Shown here one piece after another: positions 1-12,200 of a DNA stretch of 28,342 nucleotides; position 1 is the first letter of the stretch, and each line of letters opens with the position of its first letter. A program made the position numbers and the translations under genes. Source of the DNA: Ophiothrix spiculata (lineage: Eukaryota; Echinodermata; Ophiuroidea; Amphilepidida; Ophiotrichidae); the NCBI GenBank assembly GCA_000969725.1, contig JXSR01S005532.1; one strand, 5' to 3'. The notes beneath the pieces were generated by a model. It searched no databases. It was not told where the DNA came from and saw nothing but the letters and a program-made list of their open reading frames with translations.

Positions 1-147
1 AAAAAAACTTTCATAAAATGAAATGTACCATAACTCATCAATCAAAAACAACTGTCATCTTGCTACTCATAACTCACTTTATCACAGTGAATTGTCAATG
101 CTAGAATATCTGTATATGAAAAAGTTTTATACAGAACTTTGGAGTTA

Positions 148-333
148 CAGTAGAAACTCATTATAACGAAATCTGATATAAGAAAAACCCTGATATAAAG
201 TAGTAATTTTCCTGTACCATTTTACTAATTTCTTTTGTTTTTTATTGTTTTAAAAACCCTGATATAACAAATTTTGGATATAAAGAAGTAATTTGTCTGT
301 CCCCAGCAACTTCGTTATAATGAGTTTCTACTG
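148..333. mobile_element. Pogo/mariner-like miniature element with TA target duplication
   Basis: Perfect 23 bp terminal inverted repeats CAGTAGAAACTCATTATAACGAA at both ends, each flanked by TA. The interior is AT-rich with two copies of AAAAACCCTGATATAA and no coding capacity. CAGT-starting ends and TA flanks match non-autonomous Tc1/mariner/pogo elements. Confidence 0.8.
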
Positions 334-1310
334 TATATCTATGTAAGGCATCATGCAGTCTCCAGTTATCCCAAACAGTAATTAAGACCATTTGTTCATA
401 CTTAAGTGGGGTCGTTCAAATTTTTTATGTAATGTTGAATATACATACCCCAGTGTCATCTAATTGATTCAATTAAAAAAACACCATACTTATTCTTGAT
501 TTTTACTGAAGTTGACACCAGTGCTCCAGCTAAGGCTGTATGAAGGTGCAGCGCCGGGAGAAATGCCCAATCATTGTTTCTGTTAATGTGTTGGAAAGAT
601 GCCTTTTCTTACTTAAGTTAGCTGATTTTCATCATTAGCTCTTTAGTTTGGCACATGTACCTCTTCAACTTTGTCAAAATTGGTCGAATTGGTGATAGCT
701 CAAAAACTTTAAAAAGGAAGCACTGGTTGACATACCAATGCGGTCTACCTGTTACAAGCTTCTGCATAAAAAGCACTTTTTGCATGTTTTTATCCCGGGG
801 GTAACTGGGTACTCAGACCGGGTAACCAGACCTGGACTGGTCTCGAGACTTGCAATATAAAATCGACCTGGTACTCTCCAAGTCTCACATAGTGCTTCCC
901 TCCCTAGACTTTCAACATTTATAACATGCATACACAAATATAACTCTTAAAATCTTGCATGCCAAGTTTATCATGATAGTTAACAACTTATGTTGTACAA
1001 ATTAATTATTGATCAAAAATGTTAATCAGTTCCACAAACTCAGGGATGACATTTTTTTCAACTTTTTTAGGAATTCCTACTTTTTTGTCAACTTTTTTTT
1101 TCAGTATGAAGAATAAGCAAATGTAAAAATTTATTCATTCATTTATGACTTTTTGAATAGCATTTTGATCATTGCATATAAAACATTGACAACAGCCGGG
1201 TGTGTATACACAATTGACTGAAGAAAAAAACTTACCTGACCAAATTATGTCAAGAATTAGTCAAAACATTAAAAATAATACCTACAGTCCTACATAGGCA
1301 TAGAACTTCA
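334..1310. other. AT-rich intergenic DNA, no gene seen
   Basis: No coding frame of interest. A GC-richer patch around 785-850 contains several short near-palindromes (CCCGGGGG, GGTAAC/GGTAACC, GACCTGGACTGGTC), perhaps old transposon debris. Confidence 0.4.
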
Positions 1311-1856
1311 TTATGCGTTTGTCAATTGTCATCCCAGCCTGGGTACCCGGGGCATACGGGAAAGTCAACATGAATTTGATTTAAGAAATGGTCAACTTCA
1401 ACGATACCTCCTGCTGAATTCTCTGCACCGCAGGACAACATTAAATGTCGAATTCACAACAAGTTCCCGGCCCCCAACCTAGGGAATTTGGCAACTTCCC
1501 GCCCAGGTCTGCGTGTGTTTCTGGCCTTATTTTCTGCAGGACTCAGATCCCAACTTCGCACCGACCCTGTAACTACTTTGTTACCGTACAGCTATACTAA
1601 GATACTTCTACTTCCCGAAAATCTCCAAAGGTTTGAGCGACTTCCCCGCATATAATCACAGCTATTTACAAGTGATGCTAGACCCCAATGAAGTTCCCAA
1701 CACATTTCCCGGCTGATGATTTAATTGCCCGACTCACCGTAGTCCCTGACATTTTTACGTCTAGAGGGGATACAATTTGCAACCAAAGTCCCCGGCTTTG
1801 TCTCGCTGACTTCTCTGCACACCCCGGGTACGGGATTACAATTAACAAACGCATAA
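1311..1856. mobile_element. 546 bp inverted-repeat element, unclassified
   Basis: The ends are inverted copies starting TTATGCGTTTGT-C/T-AATTGT (25 bp with two mismatches), then an 8 bp length difference, then TACCCGGGG in both. The interior is GC-richer than its surroundings and rich in TTCCCG. No transposase is visible, and a target duplication is not clear. Confidence 0.7.
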
Positions 1857-2632
1857 CCAACTTATTTTCTGTGATCAAAACATATTGACTTAATCTATTT
1901 TATATACTTCATGAAAGCATTTATGTCATTTGATTGGTTCACACTGCATGAAATATTTGGTATACTTTAAAATTCGGATATTGTGCGCACCATGTTTTGC
2001 TGCTAAATACATATGTTCATTACTATCACAACATCACCAGATCTACTTCGCTGTGCAAATAATGAAATAAGAGATGACACATTTTGTTATATCTTGTACC
2101 GAGTATAAAAATGAAGACGCATTACAAGAACTAGATAAATGCGCACTTTACCAGAATTATTAGAGTATTTCATGTTTGACATCATGCTTGTGGATTTTTT
2201 GACAATGAAAACACGATATTGCCCTTGTGAGACATCGCGGCATGACGATATCACCTTTTTACACACATCCTACAAACCTTCAGTGATGGTCAATAGTATA
2301 CTCAGTCTACAGTCACCTTGGGTAGATATTTTGCACCATTCTCCTCAGAAGTAGTAAATCAAGGGTTTAGAGTCAAAGTTTCACAGTGCAGTTGCCAATT
2401 TTCAAAAGTATTTTTAATTTCCTTCAAGAAAGAACTTTGATACCTGCAGATTGCAACATTAGTCTGGACAGAACAGTGTTGGTTGTACTGGCAGTAGCAC
2501 AGATCACCTTTAAAAGCAGTTCAGTCAATGAAACAAAATATTTGCCATCACATTTGTTTGTTTAAGTTTTCAACTCAGTATAAATTGCAATTTGATTGCA
2601 TTGTACAAAAATAAGACCATCTCTCTTATAAA
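1857..2632. other. 3' flank and probable 3' UTR of the large gene
   Basis: Contains the untranslated end of the terminal exon up to an unknown poly(A) site. Otherwise AT-rich, with no recognisable gene or repeat. Confidence 0.4.
2413..2418 (-). terminator. Candidate poly(A) signal ATTAAA
   Basis: The plus strand reads TTTAAT, giving ATTAAA on the coding strand about 215 nt past the stop codon. It is the nearest reasonable hexamer; an AATAAA complement exists only much further on (about 1129-1134). AT-rich sequence makes chance occurrence likely. Confidence 0.3.
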
Positions 2633-5600
2633 TCAGAGTTTAGTAATCTTCACTACCGTGGGATCACTAGTATCAACCTTGGGTTTATCACGTTTAACCC
2701 ATTTACGAATTCTAGTCCTTGAACACGAATCCCCAGTTGTTTCTAAAGCTAACGTTGGACTGGGCGTTTCTTTCCTGGTTCTCAAACCATATCGTGTACT
2801 AATACTGGACGATATTGAATCCTTATCCGACTTGTCAACGTCTTGAACCTCAGTTGCTTTTTCAACACATGGGACATCTTTTGTGTCAGAGGTTTCTGCT
2901 TTTTCAACATGTGAGACGACTTTTGTGATGGAAGCTTCTTTCACTACTTTTTCACTTGTATTTGAGTTGTTAGAACTATTCTTCTTTTCCTGGGTGCTCA
3001 CTTTATTATGACAATTCTCAGCTGATGTTGATTGTTTTGATTTTGAATTATTATTTGAATCTGATTCAGTTTTTGTTTTTTTAACATCAGGTGCACCAGA
3101 TGATTTACTGGATGTTTTAATGTCTTTATCATCCACACTTGATTTTCTTTTCTTTGCCTCCACGCTCCCATGATCGCTATCATCCGCAGACCGTTTTCTT
3201 CCACTGGACCCATCGTTTGCACCATCAGGTTTGTGTTTATCAACAACTGTTTTTGTTGTAGTACTGCTAATTTCCTGTTTGCCATTCTTCCCATCATCCT
3301 TTTTAGTACTTGTTCGTCTTCCGTCATCTTTCCTATCTTGTTCTCTCTTTGATGCTGGTTCATCACGTCTGGAATGTTCTTTGGTACTACTTCCCGTTTG
3401 CCGTCTCCTTTCTGAATCCCTCCTTCTGTTTTCGTCCTCCTTCCTCCTGTCATGTCTCTCTTGATCATGCCGACTACTTCTATCCCTACTTCTCCTCCTA
3501 CTTCTACTCCTTGTCCTCCTATTTCTACTTCTACTTCTCCTCCCTCTACTTCTACTCCTCCTCCCTCTACTTCTTTGGTCTCTACTCCTGCCTCGATCTC
3601 TACTCCTTCTGTCTCGACTTCTTCTATCTCTACCCCCATATCTATCTCCACTCCTGCTTCTTTTACTCCTCTCTTTACTCCTGCTCCTTCTACCTGCTTC
3701 TCTTCTCCTATGTTGCCTACTCTCTTCAATTTTACTCCTAAGGTCAACAGAATATTTAAAATCAGTACTGTTTGCTTTTCGCTCAATTGCATTTCCATAA
3801 CGATCAAACCCTCTGTCACTACCAGGATCAATTTTGTCACCACGTCGATCAAACAATTCGTCTTTTCTAATAAAAACCGGCATGCCAATAGGTTTCCTTT
3901 TCCTCTTCCTCTCCCTGTCCACACTTCCGTCTCTGCTACCCCAGCTACTCTCCGTGTAAGAACTACCATCACTTAATAGACTGATATCACTGTAGGCATC
4001 CTCCATAGACAAAACATCACGGTGTGGAGACGGTTCAGAATCTGAAGATCCCGGCAATGATTCTACATACTCCTCGGACACCACATAGTCTTTACGAACA
4101 AGATCAACTGATTTCCCAGATAAAATCTCCTTTGGTTTATCCGTCATTTTGGATTTTGAGTCTGCATCCGCTTTACGTTTTCCATCAGAACTTGTGCTTG
4201 GCTTTGATTTGGTAGAACTAACAGTTTCAGTCTTGTCACCTTTGGAAGTTTTACTACTTGTAGAATCGTTGTCTTTTCCTGTCGTGTCCTTCTTTGTTGT
4301 CACTGCTTTGCTAATTACACTATCTCTGCCTTGCATTTCTTTTTGTTTTAAACTATTTTCCTTCTTCTGTTCTGTTTGTGATTGTCCATTATCCTTTTCC
4401 CTCTCTTTTTTATCATCTGCCATCTTTTGATTACTAGATCTTCTTGACTGCCCTACAGATTTACAAGTTCCATCTTTCCCAGTTTCAGTTGATTTTATTT
4501 TTACATTTGCTCCCTCTTTTGTGTTCTTTGATTCATCCTGCGTTTTTGATTTTTGAGTTGCTTTGACACCAACAGATGAAGTTTTCTTTTCTTGTGTTGC
4601 TTTAACACCTTTATGTGAAGATTTTTGGTTAGAAGAAGATTTGTGTTGATATTTTGTATTTTCTTTACTTGCAGTTTCAGCTGAGTGTGATTTTTCAGTC
4701 ACTTTGTTTTCTGTTACTTTGGTTTTGGCTTCAGCCATATCTACTCTTTTAACATCTGCCTTTGATGAGGTCACATCAGATTTTAATGACTTCACATCAG
4801 ATTTTGATGACTTCACATAAGATTTTGATGTCGCATCAGGTTTTGATGACTTCATATCAGATTTTGATGACTTCACATCAGGTTTTGATGACTTCACATC
4901 AGATTTTGATGATTTCACATCAGGTTTTGATGACTTCACATCAGGTTTTGATGACTTCACATCAGGTTTTGATGACTTCACATCAGGTTTTGATGACTTC
5001 ACATCAGATTTTAATGACTTCACATCAGATTTTGATGACTTCACATCAGATTTTGATGACTTCACATCAGGTTTTGATGACTTCATATCAGATTTTGATG
5101 ATTTCACATCAGATTTTGATGACTTCACATCAGGTTTTGATGATTTCACATAAGATTTTGATGACTTCATATCAGGTTCTGATGTTGCATCAGATTTTGA
5201 TGACTTCACATCAGACTTTGACGTCGCATCAGATTTTGGTGATTTCACATCAGATTTTGATGAGGTCACATCAGATTTTGACGACTTCACATCAGGTTCT
5301 CGGGCTGAATTAGATTTTGATGACTTCACATCAGATTTTGATGACTTCACATCACGTTTTGAAGTCACATTAGATTTTGATGATTTTACATCAGATTTTG
5401 ATGAGCTCACATCTGATTTTGATGACTTTACATCAGATTTTGGTGTCGTATCAGGTTTTGATGATTTCACATCAGATTTTGATGGCTTCACATCAGATTT
5501 TGATGAGGTAGCATCAGATTTTGATGGCTTCACATCAGCTTTTGACGAGTTCACATCTGATTTTAATGATGTCACAACAGACTTTGATGACTTATCAACA

Positions 5601-6254
5601 TCTGGTTTTGATGACTTCACATCTGAATTTGATGAGGTTATATCAGGTTTTGATGACCTAATGCCTGATTCTGAAGACTTCAAATCAGATTTTGATGACA
5701 CATCTCTATTCTTGTCAGATGACTCTTTTGCAGCGCCTGCACTTGAGGCCGAGGATTTTACATGATCCTTTGTTGTGGACACACTCCTTTCTTTGGATTG
5801 TTTAGTTTCACGACTAGACCTACCATCTCTAGTGTGGGCATCTTTGGAATAAGACTTTCTATCCCTTGATCGATCTCTTGATCTATATCTACGACGATCA
5901 ACAGAACGTGGTCTATCATGCCTCCTATCCCTAGACCTGGATCTGCGACTTCTGCCATGACTAGACAACCTGGTGTCTCTTCTTGAATGTGATTCTCGAC
6001 TTCTAGATCGTCTGTAAGATCTATGTCGACTTCCAGAATCGTGGCGCCGATTACGGCCATGTGCTGAAGACGACCATGATGGGGACCTGCTTCTACTTCT
6101 GGAGTCCATGAATGAGCTCTCTGAATAGGAATCTCTCCTTGAGTGACCATAACTTGGGGATCTTGATCGGGATCGGCTGGAATAACTGCTTGACTTGGGG
6201 CCCATCAATTTGAGTACAAATTCATCCATAGCAGCAAGGTTGGCAGAAACGTGT
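2633..6254 (-). CDS. Exon 9 (terminal): residues 1509-2715, RS domains flanking a heptad array
   Basis: A single 3622 nt exon after TTCTTACAG/ACACG, ending in TAA. It starts with an ordered-looking MDEFVLKLMG segment, then an RS domain (about residues 1525-1665), then a Ser/Asp/Val/Lys heptad array (about 1694-2008). A Lys/Thr/Gln-rich disordered region follows (about 2008-2260), then an acidic Ser patch, an ordered-looking island (about 2294-2355), a dense R-S-R/R-D-R block (about 2353-2440) and a Lys/Ser tail ending T-K-L. The island contains PIGMPVFIRKDELFDRRGD. The 1198-codon frame alone leaves no doubt that it is coding. The long low-complexity terminal exon recalls scaffolds such as SRRM2 and SON, an analogy of composition and not proof of homology. 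Confidence 0.9.
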
Positions 6255-9200
6255 CTGTAAGAAGTAAAGTAATATTAGACTTAATGTGTTAAATATTCAT
6301 TAATGTAAGTGATGAAAAAATCAATTTACATTGTTGCATGTACAAGTAACAAATTGGGCTATTCCAGATGTATTCCGCAATCCCCCTATGGAAGGCATGT
6401 CCAAATATGACATTTCCAGTTGGAATTCAATTCAGGGTTCCAATTCCAGCTGTTATTTTGGCCTTCAATTCCAGTTGGAAGGTATGGAAGGCGCAAAAAT
6501 GGTTGAAATTCCAGTAGCATGAAGTCTATAAAGTCTATGGGGAAGCTATGGAAGGCATTTGCATTTTCATAAATTCCAGCAGTAAATTTGTTCAAATTCT
6601 ATTTTTCACCCCAATTCCAGTACTGGCACATGAAATTCCAGCTGCCATTTTAACTTCAATTCCAGAAGTGCCTTCCATAGGGGGGATGTGGAATACATCT
6701 GGAATAGCCCAATACTGTGGAAATTTTACTCTGCATAAAGCTCTGTCACACACTACTGTATACAGCCCAAACCTATGAATAACATACACTGTTTCTGTCA
6801 TTGACATACATGTAAATCGATAACCAAAACTGTGAGGGTTATTCGTACGCTTGGGTTCTATACGGTGATGGGCGACTGCACCCTAAGCTATAGATTTAGA
6901 AGGAGATACCAGACTTAGAGCTTTTTTATCTAACATGGGAATTAATATGGGATGTCCAAACATACACACACAAAAACACACACACATGTTTTGCATCCAA
7001 CTTGATCAAAATACCATTTCCAAAAGGTAATTCTTGCAATCTAAACTTTCTCTGCAGATTGAACGTTGATTTCTAAGCCCAAAGAAAAATTTATACCACT
7101 GTTTATCTCTATGCATGACCAACCTCTGCAACAAATGTTTATTTTGATTCAGATCTGAATGGGTCACAATATTCTTCATTTGAGCCCAATTCCATTGGGC
7201 AGTGTATTCTATCTGATATCTCCATTCTAGATCTTAACAGATATGACAGAAACACTAATAATATAGATGGACTCAGTACAGAGATGTAACACTGGGTTTG
7301 TGAAATTTCCAGAAGCTTAGTGTTAGCCATAAATGCTGTGACGGTTTCCAGATACAAACCATACTAACACAAAAGTGTATAACACACCAACTACTAGGAA
7401 CAAACTTGCAATGTTGCGTGTGAGTTGCCAATTATTATAGCTTGCTGGAATCACACTTTCCTGATGAGTTATACATGTATTTCAGTAAATTCAGTCGGGA
7501 TTTAAAACTTTCAATGAGATTTTTAGGCAATTTTTCCCCAAAAATTCAGGTTTTTTGTTTAATTTTCAAAATTTCCTGAGAAGTTACATCTCTGTCAATA
7601 ACACATTTGCTGCAAAATGTTTTTTAATGGGTGCCACTGCAACTTAATCTGTATTCCAGATGGTTTTTTTTAATTTATGAATAAAATGTATTTCCATAAC
7701 CTGCACAAACTGTATATAAAAACACCTTCAGCCAAGCTCGTCTTGTTTTTGAAGTTGACCGTAAACATTCCGTGGCACCACTTCTGAAATCTTTACACTG
7801 GCTTCCAGTACATCAAAGAATTGTTTTTAAATTACTGCTGTGTACCTACAAATGTCTTCATAACCAAGGACCCATTTATTTGAAAAATTCTCTATCATTA
7901 TATGTTCCAAAAAGACAACTCAGATCTTCAAAAGACTATCTTTGTCCAACTTACCCTATCACACGAGTTTTAGCTGGTGATAGAACTTTTACAGTTTCTG
8001 CTTCTAAAGAATGGAATAGCTTACCGATTCAGATCAGACAATCATCCTCTGTTAATGTGTTCAAAAAAGCACTAAAAACATACTTGTTTCCATAATTTGA
8101 TAATATCATTTCATTTTTGCATTGTTCTAATTATTTTATTTTTATTTATTTTTTTAAAATTAAGATGTACATGTAGTAATATTTTAAGTTATATTTTTAA
8201 GGTTTGTATTTGTAAGAGCTCAAAGCCTTTTAGAAATGGTGCAATTAATGCTTTTTGTGTTGTATTGTATTGTATTGTAAGCAAAATCACAAATATAAAT
8301 ATTTTCAGAGAGAATATTTCACAATAGAAACAACAGTAGTATTGTTTTTGACCAAAATACTTTTTATTAGAAAATGAAATGCATATTTTGACAGTTTCTA
8401 AAAAGTTTTATATTATCAAACAATCTAAAATCTATGTTGTATTTCAGAGACTTAAAAATCAATTTCTTATTTCATTTATCAATGGTTTTGCTATATCACA
8501 TGGAATAACATGCCAAATATGGTTGAATGACTATAGAATTTATTACTTTCATATTTAAACAATTGTAAATATGATATGTTAAAAGTTTACCTGAAACACC
8601 AGCTGACTGTTTCACCATCAAGTATACCCTGTGTTGTACTGATATGGTTGTGGTTGAAAATAGTGATTGCCAAACCAAGTTTTTGTTTGCTACCTGGGAA
8701 AATTGACCAGCTATCAGTAGCCAGGGGGAGGGGCACTTCCATTATGGTTATGCAGGTTGTGCCACTGAATAGACTCCCTTTTTAAAAACTGGCTTGTACC
8801 CAATGACCACCTTTTTTATTTTGGCTTCTCGCCAAGAAAGTTTAAAAACTCAATGACCACCTTTATTAATGGTTAGATACTTAATGACCCCCTTTTTTTC
8901 TTATTCACTTCTGCCATTTTTTTTGTCTTTTTCTTATTTGAAGTTTTTAAGGAAACTTGAACACATATTTTCCTAATATTTTTAACAAATTGTAATTTTA
9001 TAACATTTTGAACCTGAAAAGGACTTTTTTCTATTTGAGTCCATGGATGTTAGGTCAATAACTCCCATTTTGAAATCTTCAAATCTGGATGACCCAATTT
9101 TATTTTTGATGTGTACCGAATGACCCCCTATTTTTGTGCCCAAATTTGTACCGGATAGCCCTTATACTTTTTATCTACCGGAGGCACAAGGCAATTAACA

Positions 9201-12200
9201 GGGAAGTTATCGTTAAAATAGACTAAGTTTAAGGCAGAGGCTATTCGCACTGAGACAATGGTGCAAATTAGTTTGACTTCCAATCTAATTCACACCGAGA
9301 CTAATGCTAACCCTAATCTTAACTCTAACCCTAAACCCAAACATAATCCTAATCCTAACCCTAACCGTCTTGGTGCAAATTAGATCGGGAGTCAAACTAA
9401 TTCCGAATAGCCACTTCCAAGTTTCAATTCAAAAAGTCTCTTACCTTTCGGATACAGTTTGCTCAGTTGTAGGTGGCACTTGTTGCACTGGTTGCCCCGC
9501 AGAAAATCCCACATTTGGTGGAGCACCTTGGTAGATGGTGTTTGGCACAGTTACTTGGAATCGGACAGGGGGCATTTGTCCCAGAGGAAATTGTGTGGGA
9601 CCAGGGGGCATGTTTTGAACTGGGAAAGATCCTGAAACAGGTTGCTGGTAAGGGTAAAGGTACGGTCCAGTAGGTTGCTGCATGACAGGGGGAGGGGGAG
9701 GCTGTTGAGTTTGCATAGACCACTGTTGCTGTCCAAGTGTCGTTTGGGCAACAGATGCTTGACCTTGATTTGCACTAGCTTCCCACGGCATTTGGCGATA
9801 CACAGGTGCAACCGGCTGTGGTGATCTTGATATGGACCTTTGACTTGTGCTATTGTCATATGAGCGACTTCTGCGGCTGTCAACGGTTATAACAGATCTG
9901 CTCCTTGAGCAACTTGGATCTCTTCGGTAACTACCACCACTGATCGATCTACTTTGCCCACTGCTCCTTGAGTAACTTCTGCGTGCAGACCTGGAATGAG
10001 ATCTACTGTAGGAAACAGATCTTGAACGGCCCCTTGAAACAGATCTTGAACGGCTCTTGTATACCGAATGAGATCTTGAACGGCTTCTGTGTATGGAAAC
10101 AGACCTAGAATGACCTCTGTCTTTGGAAACAGATCTTGAATGGCCTCTGTGACTTGACACAGATCTAGAATGTCTTCTTCGTAAAGACCCTGATCTTGAT
10201 CGGGTTCTACTTCTTGCATATCTAGGAATACTGGCGGACCTGCTTCTGTTGAAGTAGCCTCCAGCAGGAGACCTTTGTCTGTATCTATCAGGACTCAAGG
10301 ATCTGCTACGACTCCTGGAATAACGTCTCCGTTGATTTGCACTGGAGTCCCGACTACGGCTGCCACCATGTCTGTCTTGTGGATATCTACGTGGCATGGT
10401 ATTTGCTTGTGATTTCCAGCTGGCAACAATTCTTTCACTCGCCTTGAATACCTGCAGAAAAGAAATAGAATTATTTACTGTGTAAGTGGTATATTTCACG
10501 CTACATTTATTTTAGGCCTGCAAGTGAGTCCCGGTTTTTTCGAGTCTCGTTTTTGCTTCAACCTGAAGCTGAGGTCAAATTAATTTTTGCTGAGCACGAA
10601 AAACATGGAAATAAATTAGGCCTGCAGATTTCTGGGTTTTTTTTTCCACTCCCGGGACTCCTATTTTATTTTCGAACGGGTACCCAGGACTCGAATCATA
10701 ATTTAAGATAAAAATGTGAGTTGAAAAAGCACCAGTCGGAAACATAGGAGTAGTGCACAATTACCAAAAAATGCACCCGAGTCTTTGCACTATACTGTGG
10801 GGCACATTTCAGGTTTAAAAACAGCTGATTTAATAATAGACTTACCGTAAAACTTTGCATCACTTTAAAACTCAATAAATAACTTGTAATTCAATCGAAA
10901 TTATGGTATAAACTCAGGCCAAAATTACCCGGGACATCGTCCAGCATAGCTACTCATGGGCGCCCTATATGTTCAAATTTATGCGAGTTACAGGAGCTTG
11001 GTCTGATGTTTCAAAATTTAGTTTTCAATGTCATATGAATGAAGACCACTAATGATGGCTAAGTTTCAAATTTCAGCTAAAGCGGCCAAACAACTTTGAT
11101 TTTATAGGCAATTTAGTATTTCAGCACCACCTATTCATTTCTATGTAGAATTAATTATGGTTACCATTTTTAGACACCTTTTCATATGTATCTCCAAAAC
11201 GCAACGGAACTAAGCCGTGACATTTCACATGGGTTATAAGAAAAATATGAGCAATATTATGGTATCAAAATCTCAAAAAAGTTGAAAAAAAAGTTGAAGC
11301 AATCAGACTATGCTACTTTAATCGGCTGCTTGTTTGTACTTCAAGGTTTATAGAGTATATAATAAGTTTTAAAAAATGATTTGATTTGGCATAAAACTTT
11401 CAGAATGCATTTTATGAATTGCTGGACGAAGTACTGTCAAGGCAAGTATCAACTGAAAATGACCAACTATAATTTGTAGTTGCCTAAAGAGACGTAGTAA
11501 AGAACAATATCAAAACAATTATATAGAGAAATTTGATTTTCTGCAGCGGTACACCTAGAACTGCAATGATGTGACCAATTATTGCCACAAACAAAAATGG
11601 CTTAAATTTTATAAGAAAATAAGTCAAATAGTAAATGGACTTACTTCTTGTTGTTTTCTGATGCTGTCACACTCCTCCATTCTGAATTTCTCTCGAATTT
11701 TTTCTTCTACTGCTCTTATAGCCATCATTGCCTGAAAAGAATGAACGATATCTCAGGTTACAAATTAGAAGTGAAAGATGCATCGATCCATTTCATGAGC
11801 CACATACCTTCAATAAATGTGAGTGACACATGACCCAGGGGTGCTACCCCTCCAGGCAGCAATTGATACCCTGGTCACATAACCTTGAGGCAAGGTTACG
11901 ATGTGTTTTTTACGGTGTCAATTCAGCAGACGTCGGAAGGTGTCCGTGAGCCGTCGAGACGCCGGAAGCATGCCGCAATAATTCAATTCCGAGTTAAAAC
12001 CTTGCGGTTTGTATACAATGTCTTCAGTTACTGTCACATAAACACCTGTGTCTGCGGGCATCGCAATCATTCACCGGTGTCATACCGATGTCATACCAGC
12101 GTTACGGGGTTGCATATTCTTGCGGCTTATGTGACCAGGGTACAAGCTGTATGCTCTAAAATTTCTGTTGGATGGCCATGAGTACTAAGGTTTAATTATA

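Noticed and set aside
2998..3976. Long alternative frames on both strands over the RS block (324 codons minus, 174 plus)
   Set aside because: R-S-rich codons avoid stops in other frames; the minus frame 2633-6254 connects to spliced exons and encodes RS motifs, the others do not.
4762..5313. Plus-strand 183-codon frame of H-Q-I/V-L-M-T-S repeats
   Set aside because: It is the antisense reading of the coding 21-nt array; open only because the repeat length is a multiple of three.
6960..6990. CA-rich run as a regulatory element
   Set aside because: Short ordinary microsatellite with no special context.
9463..9883. Overlapping minus frames of 86 and 110 codons inside exon 8
   Set aside because: Shadows of the exon 8 frame; they have no splice partner and odd composition.
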